Positions 15,976 to 24,427 of a stretch of DNA of 64,000 nucleotides are shown here, in pieces. The stretch is taken from assembly GCA_040381535.1 (NCBI GenBank), contig JBEIHF010000006.1, forward strand, positions 1 through 64,000, written 5' to 3'. The notes beneath the pieces are model-generated. The model searched no databases. It was not told where the DNA came from and saw only the letters and a program-made list of their open reading frames with translations. This stretch comes from Micavibrio_A sp040381535 (GTDB lineage Bacteria > Pseudomonadota > Alphaproteobacteria > Micavibrionales > Micavibrionaceae). Both the position numbers and the translations under genes were made by a program. The first letter of the stretch is position 1, and every line of letters begins with the position of its first letter.

Positions 15976-16677
15976 TTACCGGCCCAGAAGAACGCGGAAA
16001 TAATGAAATCCGCCGCCGGCACATTTCACGCAAGCTTCCTTGGCGGGAAGCTTTGTCAATTTCGTCTCGTCCAGCGTGTTGACACCTACGCCGAAACCGT
16101 ATGTCCCCGCAAAGCGTGACGCGGGCACATAGATACACCCGTTGCCCACAGGGTCTGTGTCTTGATCAAGATCTATTGTCTGCTGGTTCAAGAAATTGAC
16201 GCGCTCGCAAAACGGGCGCGTTACATTGGGAATAACAGCGATCAATTCCGCCTTTTGCGCGGCGGCAGTATCGGTACCCATATCTTTGATATGCGTGGTT
16301 GCAAAAAATTCCCACTTCATACCCGCGCTCACATAATCCTCCGGCGGTAAAACATACGTCGCGCCACCGCCCGTGGAATCGAACACCTGATGCGTGGGGT
16401 TTGCGGTGATATTGCCATAAGCCACGTCGGCATCGGGATGCGCGAAACGTATGTCGCTTTCCGATATGCCGTTTTGTATCAAATACGCGACCGCCCGTTC
16501 CAGTTCAGCGGCTTGTTTTTGTACCTCGCCGACCTTGATGGCGATTTTTTCGGAATCGATGCCCGTGCCTTCTTGGAAATTTCCCTTGATGATGACGATC
16601 AATAATCCGAGCAGAAATATCGCGGCCAGAATATAGATCAGCATATTGCCGGACTGGGAATTACGGGTGCGTGTCAT
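15976..16677 (-). CDS. Pilin-like single-pass protein
   Basis: The 233-residue product begins MTRTRNSQSGNMLIYILAAI, a short basic stretch, then a hydrophobic helix of about 20 residues (12-30) running into a long helical region (GEVQKQAAELERAVAYLIQN). This is the architecture of type IV pilins and pseudopilins, although a clear prepilin-peptidase site (G followed by F-T-L-x-E) is not obvious. The C-terminal globular part contains four cysteines near 181-222 (PFCERV, GNGCIYV, EACVKCAGG). It is convergent with the FlgO-like gene and just downstream of the DacF gene. Confidence 0.6.
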   Translation of the reverse strand: MTRTRNSQSGNMLIYILAAIFLLGLLIVIIKGNFQEGTGIDSEKIAIKVGEVQKQAAELERAVAYLIQNGISESDIRFAHPDADVAYGNITANPTHQVFDSTGGGATYVLPPEDYVSAGMKWEFFATTHIKDMGTDTAAAQKAELIAVIPNVTRPFCERVNFLNQQTIDLDQDTDPVGNGCIYVPASRFAGTYGFGVGVNTLDETKLTKLPAKEACVKCAGGGFHYFRVLLGR

Positions 16678-16687
16678 GAAAATCCTT

Positions 16688-18286
16688 TTAGCGCGGAGCT
16701 ACGGGCAGGCAGTCTTTGTAATATTGGCAGGCGCTGAGCGCTTGGTCTTTGGAAAGATTGCCTAGGCGTGCGCGGTACATCACGCTGCCGTCGGATGTTT
16801 TCAAGGGCACAACGATTGGCGAAGCGTGCGTCAAAGTTGCGGGCAGTTTTTTCTGCGCGGCGCGAAGCGCCTCATCCGTCATCACACGGGATTTGTACGC
16901 ACCAATTTGCACCGACCACAAATCCGATGCGGGAGGGGCAGGTGCTACGGGAGCCGGCTTTATGGCGGCTTGGACGACCGCTTGGTTTTTCGCGGCCATT
17001 TGTTGCAGCACTTGATTCGTTACATCTGAACCAGCATTGGCGGATGCTTGAATCTGCGAAACTTTTTCATGATCGCCCTTGTACACGGCGGCGGCGAGCA
17101 ATCCCGTCTCCACGCGCTTAGCGTTGATGGCATCGTAATCACCTTCACCCGTCAGTTCGGAATATTGACCGCTGTTAACCGCATATTTAACGTCCGCTGC
17201 CACTTGTTCGGTCGTTGGATGTTGCGGCACCACGAGTTTGCGTCCGCTGTCGAGGGAAGAGAGCGATGTGAAATTTGTTTCTGCTTGTCGCGTCGCTTGC
17301 GCCACTTGTTGCTGTGGAGCTTGCAGTGTGTTCGGCGCATTCAAGACGGGTTTGGCTTGCGGAACGGGCACAGGCGCTTGCGAGATTGCGGCAGCTGTTT
17401 GAATTTCCGGCATGCTGTTGGGTTGCTGCGCGCGTTCTTTCGCGTAACGCAGATCGTTTGCTTTCACGAACCCTGTGTTCAAAAGGCTCGCCATATGGTC
17501 GTTACGCGATTTCCATGTCTTGCCGCCGAACACGACGCCGATCAAACGCTGGCCGTTCTTCTTAGCGGATGCGATCAAATTGAATCCAGATGCGTTGACG
17601 AATCCAGTCTTGAATCCGTCCATACCAGGATAGGTGTTCATCAGGCGGTTGTGGTTGGTATAGGTCTTGCCGCGATACGTGAATTGTTTCGTACCGAAAT
17701 AACGATAGTAGTTCTGATAACGTACGATGACGTAGCGCGCAAGGATCGCCTGATCGCGCGCCGTGGAAACCTGTTTGGGGTTGTGCAAACCGTGTGCGTT
17801 CACGTAATTGGTTTTGCTCATACCAATGTCGTGTGCGCGGCGCGTCATCTTCGCGGCGAAACGGCTCTCGCTGCCCGCCAGATGTTCGGCGATGGCGGTG
17901 GAAATATCGTTGGCGGATTTGGTGACGACGGCGAGGATGGCATCTTCCACGCGGATAGATGATCCTACGGCCAATCCTAATTTGCTCGGCTGCTGGTTCG
18001 CGGCGCGTTGGGAGATGTAGATTTTATCGCTTAATCTTATGGTTCCTGCCTCTAATGCTTCGAAGAGGAGGAGAAGCGTCATCACCTTGGTCAGGGATGC
18101 GGGGTGAAGCGGCTTGTTGGCGTTTTGCTGGGATATGATCGCGCCGGAATCGGAATCCACGACGATAGAGGCGTATTTATTGTTTTCGGTCGATTTGCCT
18201 TGGTTTTTGCGTGCCTTCGCAAAGGCCTCGCCCGATACGGCAAGGACCATGCAGGCTATAAGCATGGCGCATAAGATCCGGTACAA
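16688..18286 (-). CDS. D-alanyl-D-alanine carboxypeptidase (DacF/PBP5 type) with SPOR domain
   Basis: Trims stem peptides of peptidoglycan in the periplasm. I choose TTG 18286, with GGAGA 7 bp upstream, because it begins a clean Sec signal (YRILCAMLIACMVLAVSGEA then FA); ATG 18358 in the same frame is the alternative. S11 peptidase motifs are all present: SLTK (Ser64-Lys67 from this start), SAN, and KTG (DGFKTGFVNAS). A proline/glutamine-rich linker follows (PVPVPQAKPVLNAP). The C-terminal 75 residues (LWSVQIGAYKSRVMTDEALR ... VMYRARLGNLSKDQALSAC) are a SPOR domain that binds denuded septal glycan. Expected length for DacF-SPOR fusions. Confidence 0.9.
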   Translation of the reverse strand: MYRILCAMLIACMVLAVSGEAFAKARKNQGKSTENNKYASIVVDSDSGAIISQQNANKPLHPASLTKVMTLLLLFEALEAGTIRLSDKIYISQRAANQQPSKLGLAVGSSIRVEDAILAVVTKSANDISTAIAEHLAGSESRFAAKMTRRAHDIGMSKTNYVNAHGLHNPKQVSTARDQAILARYVIVRYQNYYRYFGTKQFTYRGKTYTNHNRLMNTYPGMDGFKTGFVNASGFNLIASAKKNGQRLIGVVFGGKTWKSRNDHMASLLNTGFVKANDLRYAKERAQQPNSMPEIQTAAAISQAPVPVPQAKPVLNAPNTLQAPQQQVAQATRQAETNFTSLSSLDSGRKLVVPQHPTTEQVAADVKYAVNSGQYSELTGEGDYDAINAKRVETGLLAAAVYKGDHEKVSQIQASANAGSDVTNQVLQQMAAKNQAVVQAAIKPAPVAPAPPASDLWSVQIGAYKSRVMTDEALRAAQKKLPATLTHASPIVVPLKTSDGSVMYRARLGNLSKDQALSACQYYKDCLPVAPR

Positions 18287-18478
18287 AAGATGGTCTCCCG
18301 CAGGCTTTACGGTAATGGGTGGAACGTTATCCGGCGCCTGTCTGTTTATTGTTAACATTGTACGAGAAGAAGATTGAAAGAACCCTAATTTCAGCCGATA
18401 ATGGGTGGCTGGTAAACCCTCTAAGTATTCTAAGTAATAAGTTTTCCCGTGTCTAGAAATCTGCCGAAAAATCAATGA

Positions 18479-18550
18479 TTTGTGCACTGCACAAAAAACT
18501 ATTGACCAAAGGTTAATTTGGTGATAGATTAAGTTTGTGCGATGCAATAT
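18479..18550 (+). promoter_or_regulatory. Phasin promoter flanked by two PhaR-like dyads
   Basis: TTGACC (18502-18507), 17 bp, TAGATT (18525-18530) form the promoter. TTTGTGC-ACT-GCACAAA (18479-18495) is a perfect inverted repeat upstream of -35. A second partial copy, TTTGTGC-GAT-GCA (18534-18546), lies at the expected transcript start. Both have the TGC-N3-GCA core known from PhaR operators of PHA genes. Confidence 0.6.
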
Positions 18551-18599
18551 CATACCAAAATTGACATTCTCACCCATAACCAATTTTAGGAGGCCTTAA

Positions 18600-19166
18600 A
18601 TGGCAACGAAAAAGAAAACCAAGACCGCTGTGAAGAAAACCATGACGACTGTGCTAAACAGCGCTCCGGTTGTTAATTTTGCTGACTTCACGAAGGGCTT
18701 CCAGCAATTTCCCAAATTCGCTGGTTTTGATCATTTTAAACAATTCCAGCAATTTCCAACCTTTCAATCCTTCAAAATGGAGAACCCGATGCTTAAAGGT
18801 AACAAACAAGTAGAACAACTGGCGCAAGACGCTGCGGCGATGGGCCAAGACCAAATGGATGCGATCATGAAATCCTCTGCCATCTTTGCAAAAGGCATGG
18901 AAGACATCATGAAGACCTGCATGGAAATCGCCGCCGAAGCCGGTGAGAAAAGCCAGTCCGTCGCAAAATCCGTCATGTCCTGCAAAACACTCAATGAATT
19001 CACTGAGGTGCAAACCAAACTAGCCCAAGCTAGCTTTGATGACTTCATGACCAATGCCACACGCATTTCCGAAAAAGGCGTAAAGCTTTGCACCGAAGCG
19101 TTCGAACCGATCAACGATCAGGTTGGCAAAGCCATCAAGAAAGCCTCGGACGCCGCGGCCGCTTAA
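18600..19166 (+). CDS. Phasin family protein
   Basis: Phasins coat polyhydroxyalkanoate granules. The 188-residue protein follows a strong ribosome site (AGGAGG, 7 bp). It starts with a lysine-rich stretch (MATKKKTKTAVKKTMTTV), has an F/Q-rich segment (GFQQFPKFAGFDHFKQFQQF), then the amphipathic helical phasin domain (EQLAQDAAAMGQDQMDAIMK ... FTEVQTKLAQASFDDFMTNA) and an alanine-rich end. The lysine-rich head could contact DNA, as reported for some phasins; that is inference. Operators like those of PhaR flank its promoter and a strong terminator follows, so it is monocistronic. PHA synthase is not in the window. Confidence 0.9.
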   Translation: MATKKKTKTAVKKTMTTVLNSAPVVNFADFTKGFQQFPKFAGFDHFKQFQQFPTFQSFKMENPMLKGNKQVEQLAQDAAAMGQDQMDAIMKSSAIFAKGMEDIMKTCMEIAAEAGEKSQSVAKSVMSCKTLNEFTEVQTKLAQASFDDFMTNATRISEKGVKLCTEAFEPINDQVGKAIKKASDAAAA

Positions 19167-19191
19167 TTTCCATCCTCTCCTTCGATTTTCT

Positions 19192-19222
19192 AAAGCCCCG
19201 CCCCTCAAAAGGCGGGGTTTTT
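19192..19222 (+). terminator. Phasin terminator
   Basis: AAAGCCCCGCC, an eight-base loop, GGCGGGGTTTTT: strong GC stem plus T run directly after the phasin gene. Confidence 0.88.
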
Positions 19223-19342
19223 ATCCCTAAGCCCTTATTCTTAAGGGACTTTTAAATCCTTACCCGCAAGACTATATTGTTAATACTTCGAACTTGGGCA
19301 TCGGTCCGGTTTTTGCTAAACTAAAACTATTAAAGGCTTTTG

Positions 19343-19735
19343 ATGACTTTTGAACCGACCCTGGACGGCGAAGACGATCCCGCCTTGCCGCCGCCCGACA
19401 AGGGTGGGCAAGACGGCGGTAATTCCGATCGCGTGAACGAACGCCAGACGGGTTTGCTGCTCAAGCCGCGTCCCAAAACCAAAAAGCCTTCGATGTACAA
19501 AGTTCTTCTTTTGAACGACGACTACACGCCGATGGAATTCGTTGTACATATCTTGGAGCGCTTCTTTAACAAGAACAGACAAGAAGCCACCGACATTATG
19601 CTGCACGTCCACCGCCGCGGTGTCGGCATATGCGGCATCTTCACCTACGAGGTCGCCGAAACCAAAGTGGCCCAAGTGATGGATTTTGCCAGAGCCAACG
19701 AACAACCGCTGCAATGCACGATGGAAAAGGAATAG
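19343..19735 (+). CDS. clpS: ATP-dependent Clp protease adaptor ClpS
   Basis: Delivers N-end-rule substrates to ClpAP. ATG 19343 follows AAAGG at 6 bp; a TTG one codon earlier is unlikely. The first 45 residues are a disordered acidic/proline head (DGEDDPALPPPDKGG). The ClpS core then shows YKVLLLNDDYTPMEFVVHIL, MLHVHRRGVGICGIFTYEVA and a C-terminal LQCTMEKE, with the N-degron pocket residues N, D and H in place. It is followed 3 bp later by clpA, the conserved operon pair in alphaproteobacteria. Confidence 0.95.
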   Translation: MTFEPTLDGEDDPALPPPDKGGQDGGNSDRVNERQTGLLLKPRPKTKKPSMYKVLLLNDDYTPMEFVVHILERFFNKNRQEATDIMLHVHRRGVGICGIFTYEVAETKVAQVMDFARANEQPLQCTMEKE

Positions 19736-19738
19736 GAC

Positions 19739-22051
19739 ATGCTCTCAAGAAACCTTGAACAGACCCTGCACCGTGCGCTAGCCGCCGCCAACCAGCGCAA
19801 CCACGAATATGCAACGCTCGAACATCTGCTCTTGGCATTGACAGAAGATCAGGATGCGATGGCTGTCTTGCGCTCATGCGGCATTTCCTTGTCCGAAATC
19901 CGTGAACAGCTCGAACAATATCTCGATCATGAATTGGGCTATCTGGCCGCGCCCGAAGGCGAGGAAGCCAAACCCACCACGGCTTTCCAACGTGTTTTGC
20001 AACGCGCCGCCATTCATGTCCAATCCTCGGGCCGTGAAGAAGTGACGGGCGCGAATGTTCTCGTGGCGCTCTTCTCGGAACGTGAATCGCATGCGGTTTA
20101 TTTCCTGCAGGAACAGGATATGACGCGCTTCGATGCGGTCAATTACATTTCCCACGGCATCGCCAAGGTGCCGGGCCAGGCTGATCAGGCGAAAACACCC
20201 CGCGGCGCGGATGAAGAATCGGAAAGCCAGGGCGGTGCGCCGAACGTGAAGGTGAGTGGCGATGCGCTTAAAGCCTACTGCAAGAATTTGAACGAAAAAG
20301 CCAAGATCGGAAAAATTGATCCGCTGATTGGCCGCCAAAAAGAAGTCGATCGTACCATTCAAATTTTGTGCCGCCGCTCGAAAAACAATCCGCTGTATGT
20401 GGGTGATCCGGGAGTTGGTAAAACCGCTATCGCCGAAGGTCTAGCCAAAAAAATCGTCGAAGGCTCCGTACCAGATGTGTTAAAAGACGCCGTGATCTAT
20501 TCGCTCGATATGGGCTCGCTACTGGCAGGCACGCGTTACCGCGGTGATTTCGAAGAACGCATCAAACAGGTGCTCTCAGAACTCGAAAAAATCGATGGCG
20601 CCATTTTGTTTATCGATGAAATCCACACTGTAATCGGCGCGGGCGCAACATCCGGCGGAGCGATGGATGCTTCCAACCTTTTGAAACCTTCTCTTTCCAA
20701 TGGAACGTTGCGCTGCATCGGCTCCACTACCTATAAAGAATACAGAAACCATTTCGAAAAAGACCGCGCGCTGGTGCGCCGCTTCCAGAAGATCGATGTG
20801 TATGAACCCACCATCGATGAAACGATTGAAATCCTTAAAGGCCTCAAAACCTATTACGAAGCACACCACTTTGTGAAATACACGGATGATGCATTAAAGG
20901 CCGCCGTGGAATTGTCTTCCAAATATATCGGCGATAGAAAACTGCCCGACAAAGCCATCGACATTATCGATGAAGTCGGCGCGGCGCAGATGCTAGTGCC
21001 CGAAGACAAACGCAAGAAAATCATCGATGTCGCGGATATCGAGGCCGTGGTCGCCATCATCGCACGCATTCCTGCGAAATCGCTAACCAAAGACGACAAA
21101 ACGGTTTTGAAAAATCTCGAACGTGACCTTAAAACCATGGTATTCGATCAGGATGAAGCCATTAACACGTTGGTCGATGCGATCAAATTGTCCCGCGCAG
21201 GTTTGCGCGATCCCGACAAACCGATCGGATGTTTCTTGTTCTCCGGCCCCACGGGCGTCGGTAAAACCGAAGCCGCAAGACAGCTGGCCAAAACTATGGG
21301 CATTGAACTCAACCGCTTCGATATGTCCGAATATATGGAACGCCATTCCATCTCGCGTCTTATAGGTTCGCCCCCGGGCTATGTGGGCTTTGATCAGGGC
21401 GGGCTGCTCACCGATAAAGTGGACCAGCAACCGCACTGCGTTTTGTTGCTCGATGAAATCGAAAAGGCCCACCCTGATATTTATAACATCCTGTTGCAGG
21501 TCATGGACTACGGCAAACTTACCGACAACAACGGCAAAGTGGTGGATTTCAGAAACGTGATCTTAATCATGACCACCAACGCAGGCGCCGCCGAACAGGC
21601 ACGCGCGCCGATCGGGTTCGAGCGTGAAGTCCGCGTCGATGAAGACAAAGACGCCATCACCAAGATGTTTACGCCGGAATTCAGAAACCGTCTCGACGCC
21701 ATCGTCGGCTTCAAACCGCTCAAGGCAGATACGGTCGTGCGCGTTGTCGATAAATTCATCGCACAACTGGAAGCACAGCTCACCGAGAAAAACGTGGCCC
21801 TGCAGCTTTCGGAAGACGCCCGTTTATGGCTTGCCAAAAAAGGCTATGATCCCGCTATGGGTGCGCGCCCGTTGGCCCGCGTGATTCAAGAACACGTCAA
21901 ACGCCCTCTGGCGGAAGAATTGTTGTTCGGGAAATTGACCGAAGGCGGCACAGTGCATATCAAGGTGAAAGACGACAAAATCGCTTTTGATATCGACCCA
22001 CGGAAAAAATCGAAAAAAGAAAAGCCGGCCAAGAAAGAAACCGTGGAATAG
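19739..22051 (+). CDS. clpA: ATP-dependent Clp protease ATP-binding subunit ClpA
   Basis: The 770-residue unfoldase of ClpAP. It has the Clp N-domain (LEQTLHRALAAANQRNHEYA), the first AAA+ module with GDPGVGKT (about 221-228) and ILFIDEIHT, and the second with GPTGVGKT (about 502-509), VLLLDEIEKAH and the sensor region NRLDAIVGF. The C-terminal ClpB-D2-like domain (GYDPAMGARPLARVIQEHVK) is complete, ending in a lysine-rich tail. It partners with ClpS directly upstream to degrade N-end-rule and other tagged proteins in the cytoplasm. Confidence 0.96.
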   Translation: MLSRNLEQTLHRALAAANQRNHEYATLEHLLLALTEDQDAMAVLRSCGISLSEIREQLEQYLDHELGYLAAPEGEEAKPTTAFQRVLQRAAIHVQSSGREEVTGANVLVALFSERESHAVYFLQEQDMTRFDAVNYISHGIAKVPGQADQAKTPRGADEESESQGGAPNVKVSGDALKAYCKNLNEKAKIGKIDPLIGRQKEVDRTIQILCRRSKNNPLYVGDPGVGKTAIAEGLAKKIVEGSVPDVLKDAVIYSLDMGSLLAGTRYRGDFEERIKQVLSELEKIDGAILFIDEIHTVIGAGATSGGAMDASNLLKPSLSNGTLRCIGSTTYKEYRNHFEKDRALVRRFQKIDVYEPTIDETIEILKGLKTYYEAHHFVKYTDDALKAAVELSSKYIGDRKLPDKAIDIIDEVGAAQMLVPEDKRKKIIDVADIEAVVAIIARIPAKSLTKDDKTVLKNLERDLKTMVFDQDEAINTLVDAIKLSRAGLRDPDKPIGCFLFSGPTGVGKTEAARQLAKTMGIELNRFDMSEYMERHSISRLIGSPPGYVGFDQGGLLTDKVDQQPHCVLLLDEIEKAHPDIYNILLQVMDYGKLTDNNGKVVDFRNVILIMTTNAGAAEQARAPIGFEREVRVDEDKDAITKMFTPEFRNRLDAIVGFKPLKADTVVRVVDKFIAQLEAQLTEKNVALQLSEDARLWLAKKGYDPAMGARPLARVIQEHVKRPLAEELLFGKLTEGGTVHIKVKDDKIAFDIDPRKKSKKEKPAKKETVE

Positions 22052-22054
22052 TCC

Positions 22055-22474
22055 TCACGGATCTTTGCGAACGCATCTTACGTCGTACGCTTCGTCTTTG
22101 GAGCTTCCCCCAATATCGCCATTCAAAAACCGTCTATTTTCTGCCCCATTACCGCCTTCGTCGGTTGATGACCAATACAGGTTGACTGTAAACCCGCCGA
22201 TCGCGACTCGGTTATCGTAGAGAATCCCAAGTTCATTCATCGCCGGTAGATAACAATCGGAATACCCTCCGTAGGTTAAATCATAGCATGTTTTGGCCGC
22301 AACGCATGCTTGCATCCCCGGTTCCGTCGCGTGGCAATCTAAGGGCCCGAGTATGTTTGTATTGGATGTCCCGGAATTCGAACTTGTTGCGCCTGTGTTT
22401 TGAGCGGTAGCGGCTAAAGAGAAAGGGATATTTACCCAAACTATACTGCCTTGGTCCGCTGCTGTGGTGTACAT
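22055..22474 (-). pseudogene. 5'-truncated DUF1566 (Lcl C-terminal-like) protein fragment
   Basis: From ATG 22474 the frame reads MYTTAADQGSIVWVNIPFSL, then YGGYSDCYLPAMNELGILYD, NLYWSSTDEG and YDVRCVRKDP. These are the landmarks of the DUF1566 domain (S-G-Y-S-D-W-x-L-P-x-x-N-E-L, YWSSTE, VRCVR). The frame stays open upstream of the ATG (AKAAACNKR) into sequence antisense to the neighbouring gene, but no signal peptide or pilin-like head is found, so the 5' portion appears lost. Family members are usually surface or secreted proteins. It could still be translated from the ATG as a 139-residue protein. Confidence 0.5.
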
Positions 22475-22852
22475 CCGTTTGTTGCAGGCTGCTGCCTTTG
22501 CATTGAAGGGGATGATGAAAATCCCAAAGTCTCGCTGGCGAAATGCAACAACGTGCCCAAGGAATGCAAATATGTATTCGCCAGTAAGAAATATTATGGC
22601 GGCGAAGATTTTCCCATAAATGTAAACCAGTTCTTTGTCGAAGAGCGTTTCGCTATGCCTTTGGAAAATCTTTTCCGTGGTAGAAAAGAAAAATTTACGC
22701 TCGGGCTTGCCATGCGCAAACGCGGAAATCCGCTTTTGGAAAAACTATATGTTGGTGGGTTGGAGCTTTCCGATTACATCGCAAAGCACGGCGGCTCTAT
22801 TCCTGAAATAAAACCGGAAGATATCCCCGAAGAAACAATACCGGTAAATTAA
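22451..22852 (+). CDS. Uncharacterised protein, probably missing its N-terminus
   Basis: The convincing protein sequence begins near 22497 (IEGDDENPKVSLAKC) and runs through KKYYGGEDFPINVNQFFVEE, LENLFRGRKEKFTLGLAM and GNPLLEKLYVGGLELSDYIA to an acidic end. I do not recognise the family. The preceding 45 bp from TTG 22451 are antisense to the coding part of the DUF1566 fragment and give an odd cysteine-rich head (RCCGVHPFVAGCCLC). No ribosome site is seen. The two genes diverge from one breakpoint and both lack a proper 5' end, which suggests a rearrangement. The stop overlaps the stop of ridA. Confidence 0.4.
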   Translation: MVRCCGVHPFVAGCCLCIEGDDENPKVSLAKCNNVPKECKYVFASKKYYGGEDFPINVNQFFVEERFAMPLENLFRGRKEKFTLGLAMRKRGNPLLEKLYVGGLELSDYIAKHGGSIPEIKPEDIPEETIPVN

Positions 22853-23316
22853 TTCCTGATTTCGAATATCGCGTCGGCTTCGACGGCGACGCCAAAGGGC
22901 AGAGACGGTGCACCCACCGCGAAACGCGCATGCTTGCCTTTGTCGCCCAACGCCTGATTGATCGTATCGCTTGCGCCGTTCATGACCAAAGGATGGTCAG
23001 TGAAGTCTGGTGTGCAATTCACGAACCCGCCGACTTTGACGCAACGGACGATCTTGCTCTCATCCCCACCGACTGCGGCCAGAACTTGGGAAAGCAGGTT
23101 GAGGGCGCAGGCTTGCGCCGCTTTTTGCCCGTCTTCAATTGTCATATTTTCACCAAGACGCCCAAAATGGGCTTTGACGCCGTTCAAAAACGGGATCTGG
23201 CCCGCCACGAAAACGAGATTTCCGCTTACCACGAACGGCACATACGAACCCATATAGACGGCCGGTTCGGGCAGGTTCAATCCGATCTGTTGCAGACGGG
23301 TTTCAATCGCGCTCAT
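22849..23316 (-). CDS. RidA family protein (YjgF/YER057c/UK114)
   Basis: The 155-residue protein matches the longer RidA subgroup (about 150 residues) that carries SGNLVFVAGQIPFLNG and GGFVNCTPDFTDHPLVMNGA, with ending VGAPSLPFGVAVEADAIFEI. RidA hydrolyses reactive enamines and imines released by PLP enzymes; this subgroup (YjgH/TdcF-like) is less well understood and the key arginine of true RidA is not evident at the expected place. Divergently transcribed from the NDUFA12 gene, 89 bp apart. Its 3' end overlaps the preceding convergent gene by 4 bp. Confidence 0.88.
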   Translation of the reverse strand: MSAIETRLQQIGLNLPEPAVYMGSYVPFVVSGNLVFVAGQIPFLNGVKAHFGRLGENMTIEDGQKAAQACALNLLSQVLAAVGGDESKIVRCVKVGGFVNCTPDFTDHPLVMNGASDTINQALGDKGKHARFAVGAPSLPFGVAVEADAIFEIRN

Positions 23317-23405
23317 TTTTGGCGTTTCCTCTTATAAAAACTTGATCTGGGAGTGTTTTTAGGACAATTCTAGGCGAACGAAAAGCGAAAAGGTTATTAA
23401 GTTTC

Positions 23406-23810
23406 ATGGGCCTGCTGACAGGAATTGCGAATTTTCTGGGCGCTATCTCTCCCGCGCACATTCATTTTGTCACGCTGGTGACGGGTGCGACCAAGGTTGG
23501 CATCGACGCAACAGGCAATAAATATTATCGCTGCAAAGCCCGCAAAGGCTATAAACATGAACGCCGCTGGGTGATTTACAACGGCGCGCCCGAAGCCTCC
23601 AAAGTGCCGCCCGAATGGCACGGCTGGCTGCATCATCAATCCGATACCGTGCCGAGCGAGGAAGGAAAATCCTACCGCCGCGTTTGGCAAAAACCGCATG
23701 AACCGAATTTAACAGGCACCAACCACGCATATCGCCCGCCGGGCCATGTTTTGAGCGGCGGAAAACGCGCCAAAGCCACGGGCGATTACGAAGCGTGGAA
23801 GCCGGAATAG
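23406..23810 (+). CDS. NADH:ubiquinone oxidoreductase subunit NDUFA12 (B17.2) family
   Basis: Accessory subunit of respiratory complex I, found in mitochondria and alphaproteobacteria. The 134 residues contain GTDATGNKYY-type motif (VGIDATGNKYYRCK), HERRWVIYNG, PPEWHGWLHH and a C-terminal YRPPGHVLSGGKR, all hallmarks. It is followed at 19 bp by mlaD, then the DUF2155 gene, a gene order conserved in alphaproteobacteria. The core nuo genes are not in the window. Confidence 0.95.
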   Translation: MGLLTGIANFLGAISPAHIHFVTLVTGATKVGIDATGNKYYRCKARKGYKHERRWVIYNGAPEASKVPPEWHGWLHHQSDTVPSEEGKSYRRVWQKPHEPNLTGTNHAYRPPGHVLSGGKRAKATGDYEAWKPE

Positions 23811-23829
23811 TTTTGGGGGAAAGAAAAAT

Positions 23830-24402
23830 ATGAAACGCAATGTGATTGAAACGGTTTTGGGTGCGGTCGTACTTCTGGTCGCCGTCGTCTTTTTGGGCTT
23901 CAGCTATTCTTCTGCCGACGTGGGAGATGTTGATGGCTACAACATCACGGCTGACTTCACGGGTATCGGCGGTTTGTCTGTCGGTGACGCCGTGCAGATC
24001 AGCGGCGTGAAAATCGGTACCGTTGCAAAAATTGCTCTGAAACCCGAAGACTACATGGCGCGCGTTACCATGGAAATCGAAGACGACATCAAATTGACGG
24101 ATGATACATCCGCTTACATCTCTTCCGAATCCTTGCTCGGCGGAAAATACCTGGAACTGCAACCTGGCGGCTCCGATAAATTCTTGGCCAATGAAGGCCA
24201 TATCGAATACACGCAGGCTCCACAAAATCTTGAACAACTGCTCGGCAAATTTATATTCAGCATGGACAAAGGCAAAGGCGCTTCCGATGACGCTGCGGCT
24301 CCTGAGCCCGCGCCTGCAGCGCCTGTGGCAGAGCCGCAATTCAAACAATTGAATGCGGTGCCGCAAGGCGCAGCGCCTGATGTCGAAGCCGACCTCCCGT
24401 AA
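23830..24402 (+). CDS. mlaD: Outer membrane lipid asymmetry protein MlaD
   Basis: Periplasmic lipid-binding ring of the Mla phospholipid transport system, anchored by an N-terminal helix (VIETVLGAVVLLVAVVFLGF). The MCE/MlaD domain shows GIGGLSVGDAVQISGVKIGT and ISSESLLGGKYLELQPGG. The C-terminus after about residue 135 is a low-complexity alanine/proline stretch (DAAAPEPAPAAPVAEP). The permease and ATPase genes mlaE/F are not adjacent. Co-transcription with the NDUFA12 gene (19 bp) and the DUF2155 gene (25 bp) is likely. Confidence 0.9.
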   Translation: MKRNVIETVLGAVVLLVAVVFLGFSYSSADVGDVDGYNITADFTGIGGLSVGDAVQISGVKIGTVAKIALKPEDYMARVTMEIEDDIKLTDDTSAYISSESLLGGKYLELQPGGSDKFLANEGHIEYTQAPQNLEQLLGKFIFSMDKGKGASDDAAAPEPAPAAPVAEPQFKQLNAVPQGAAPDVEADLP

Positions 24403-24427
24403 TTCGTTCTACATCTAGGAGATATCT

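Noticed and set aside
17048..17962. Long open frame (304 codons) opposite the DacF-SPOR gene
   Set aside because: Antisense to verified active-site motifs; cysteine/arginine-rich and without similarity. Same reasoning for antisense frames at 23470-24366, 11888-12676 and 61174-62091.
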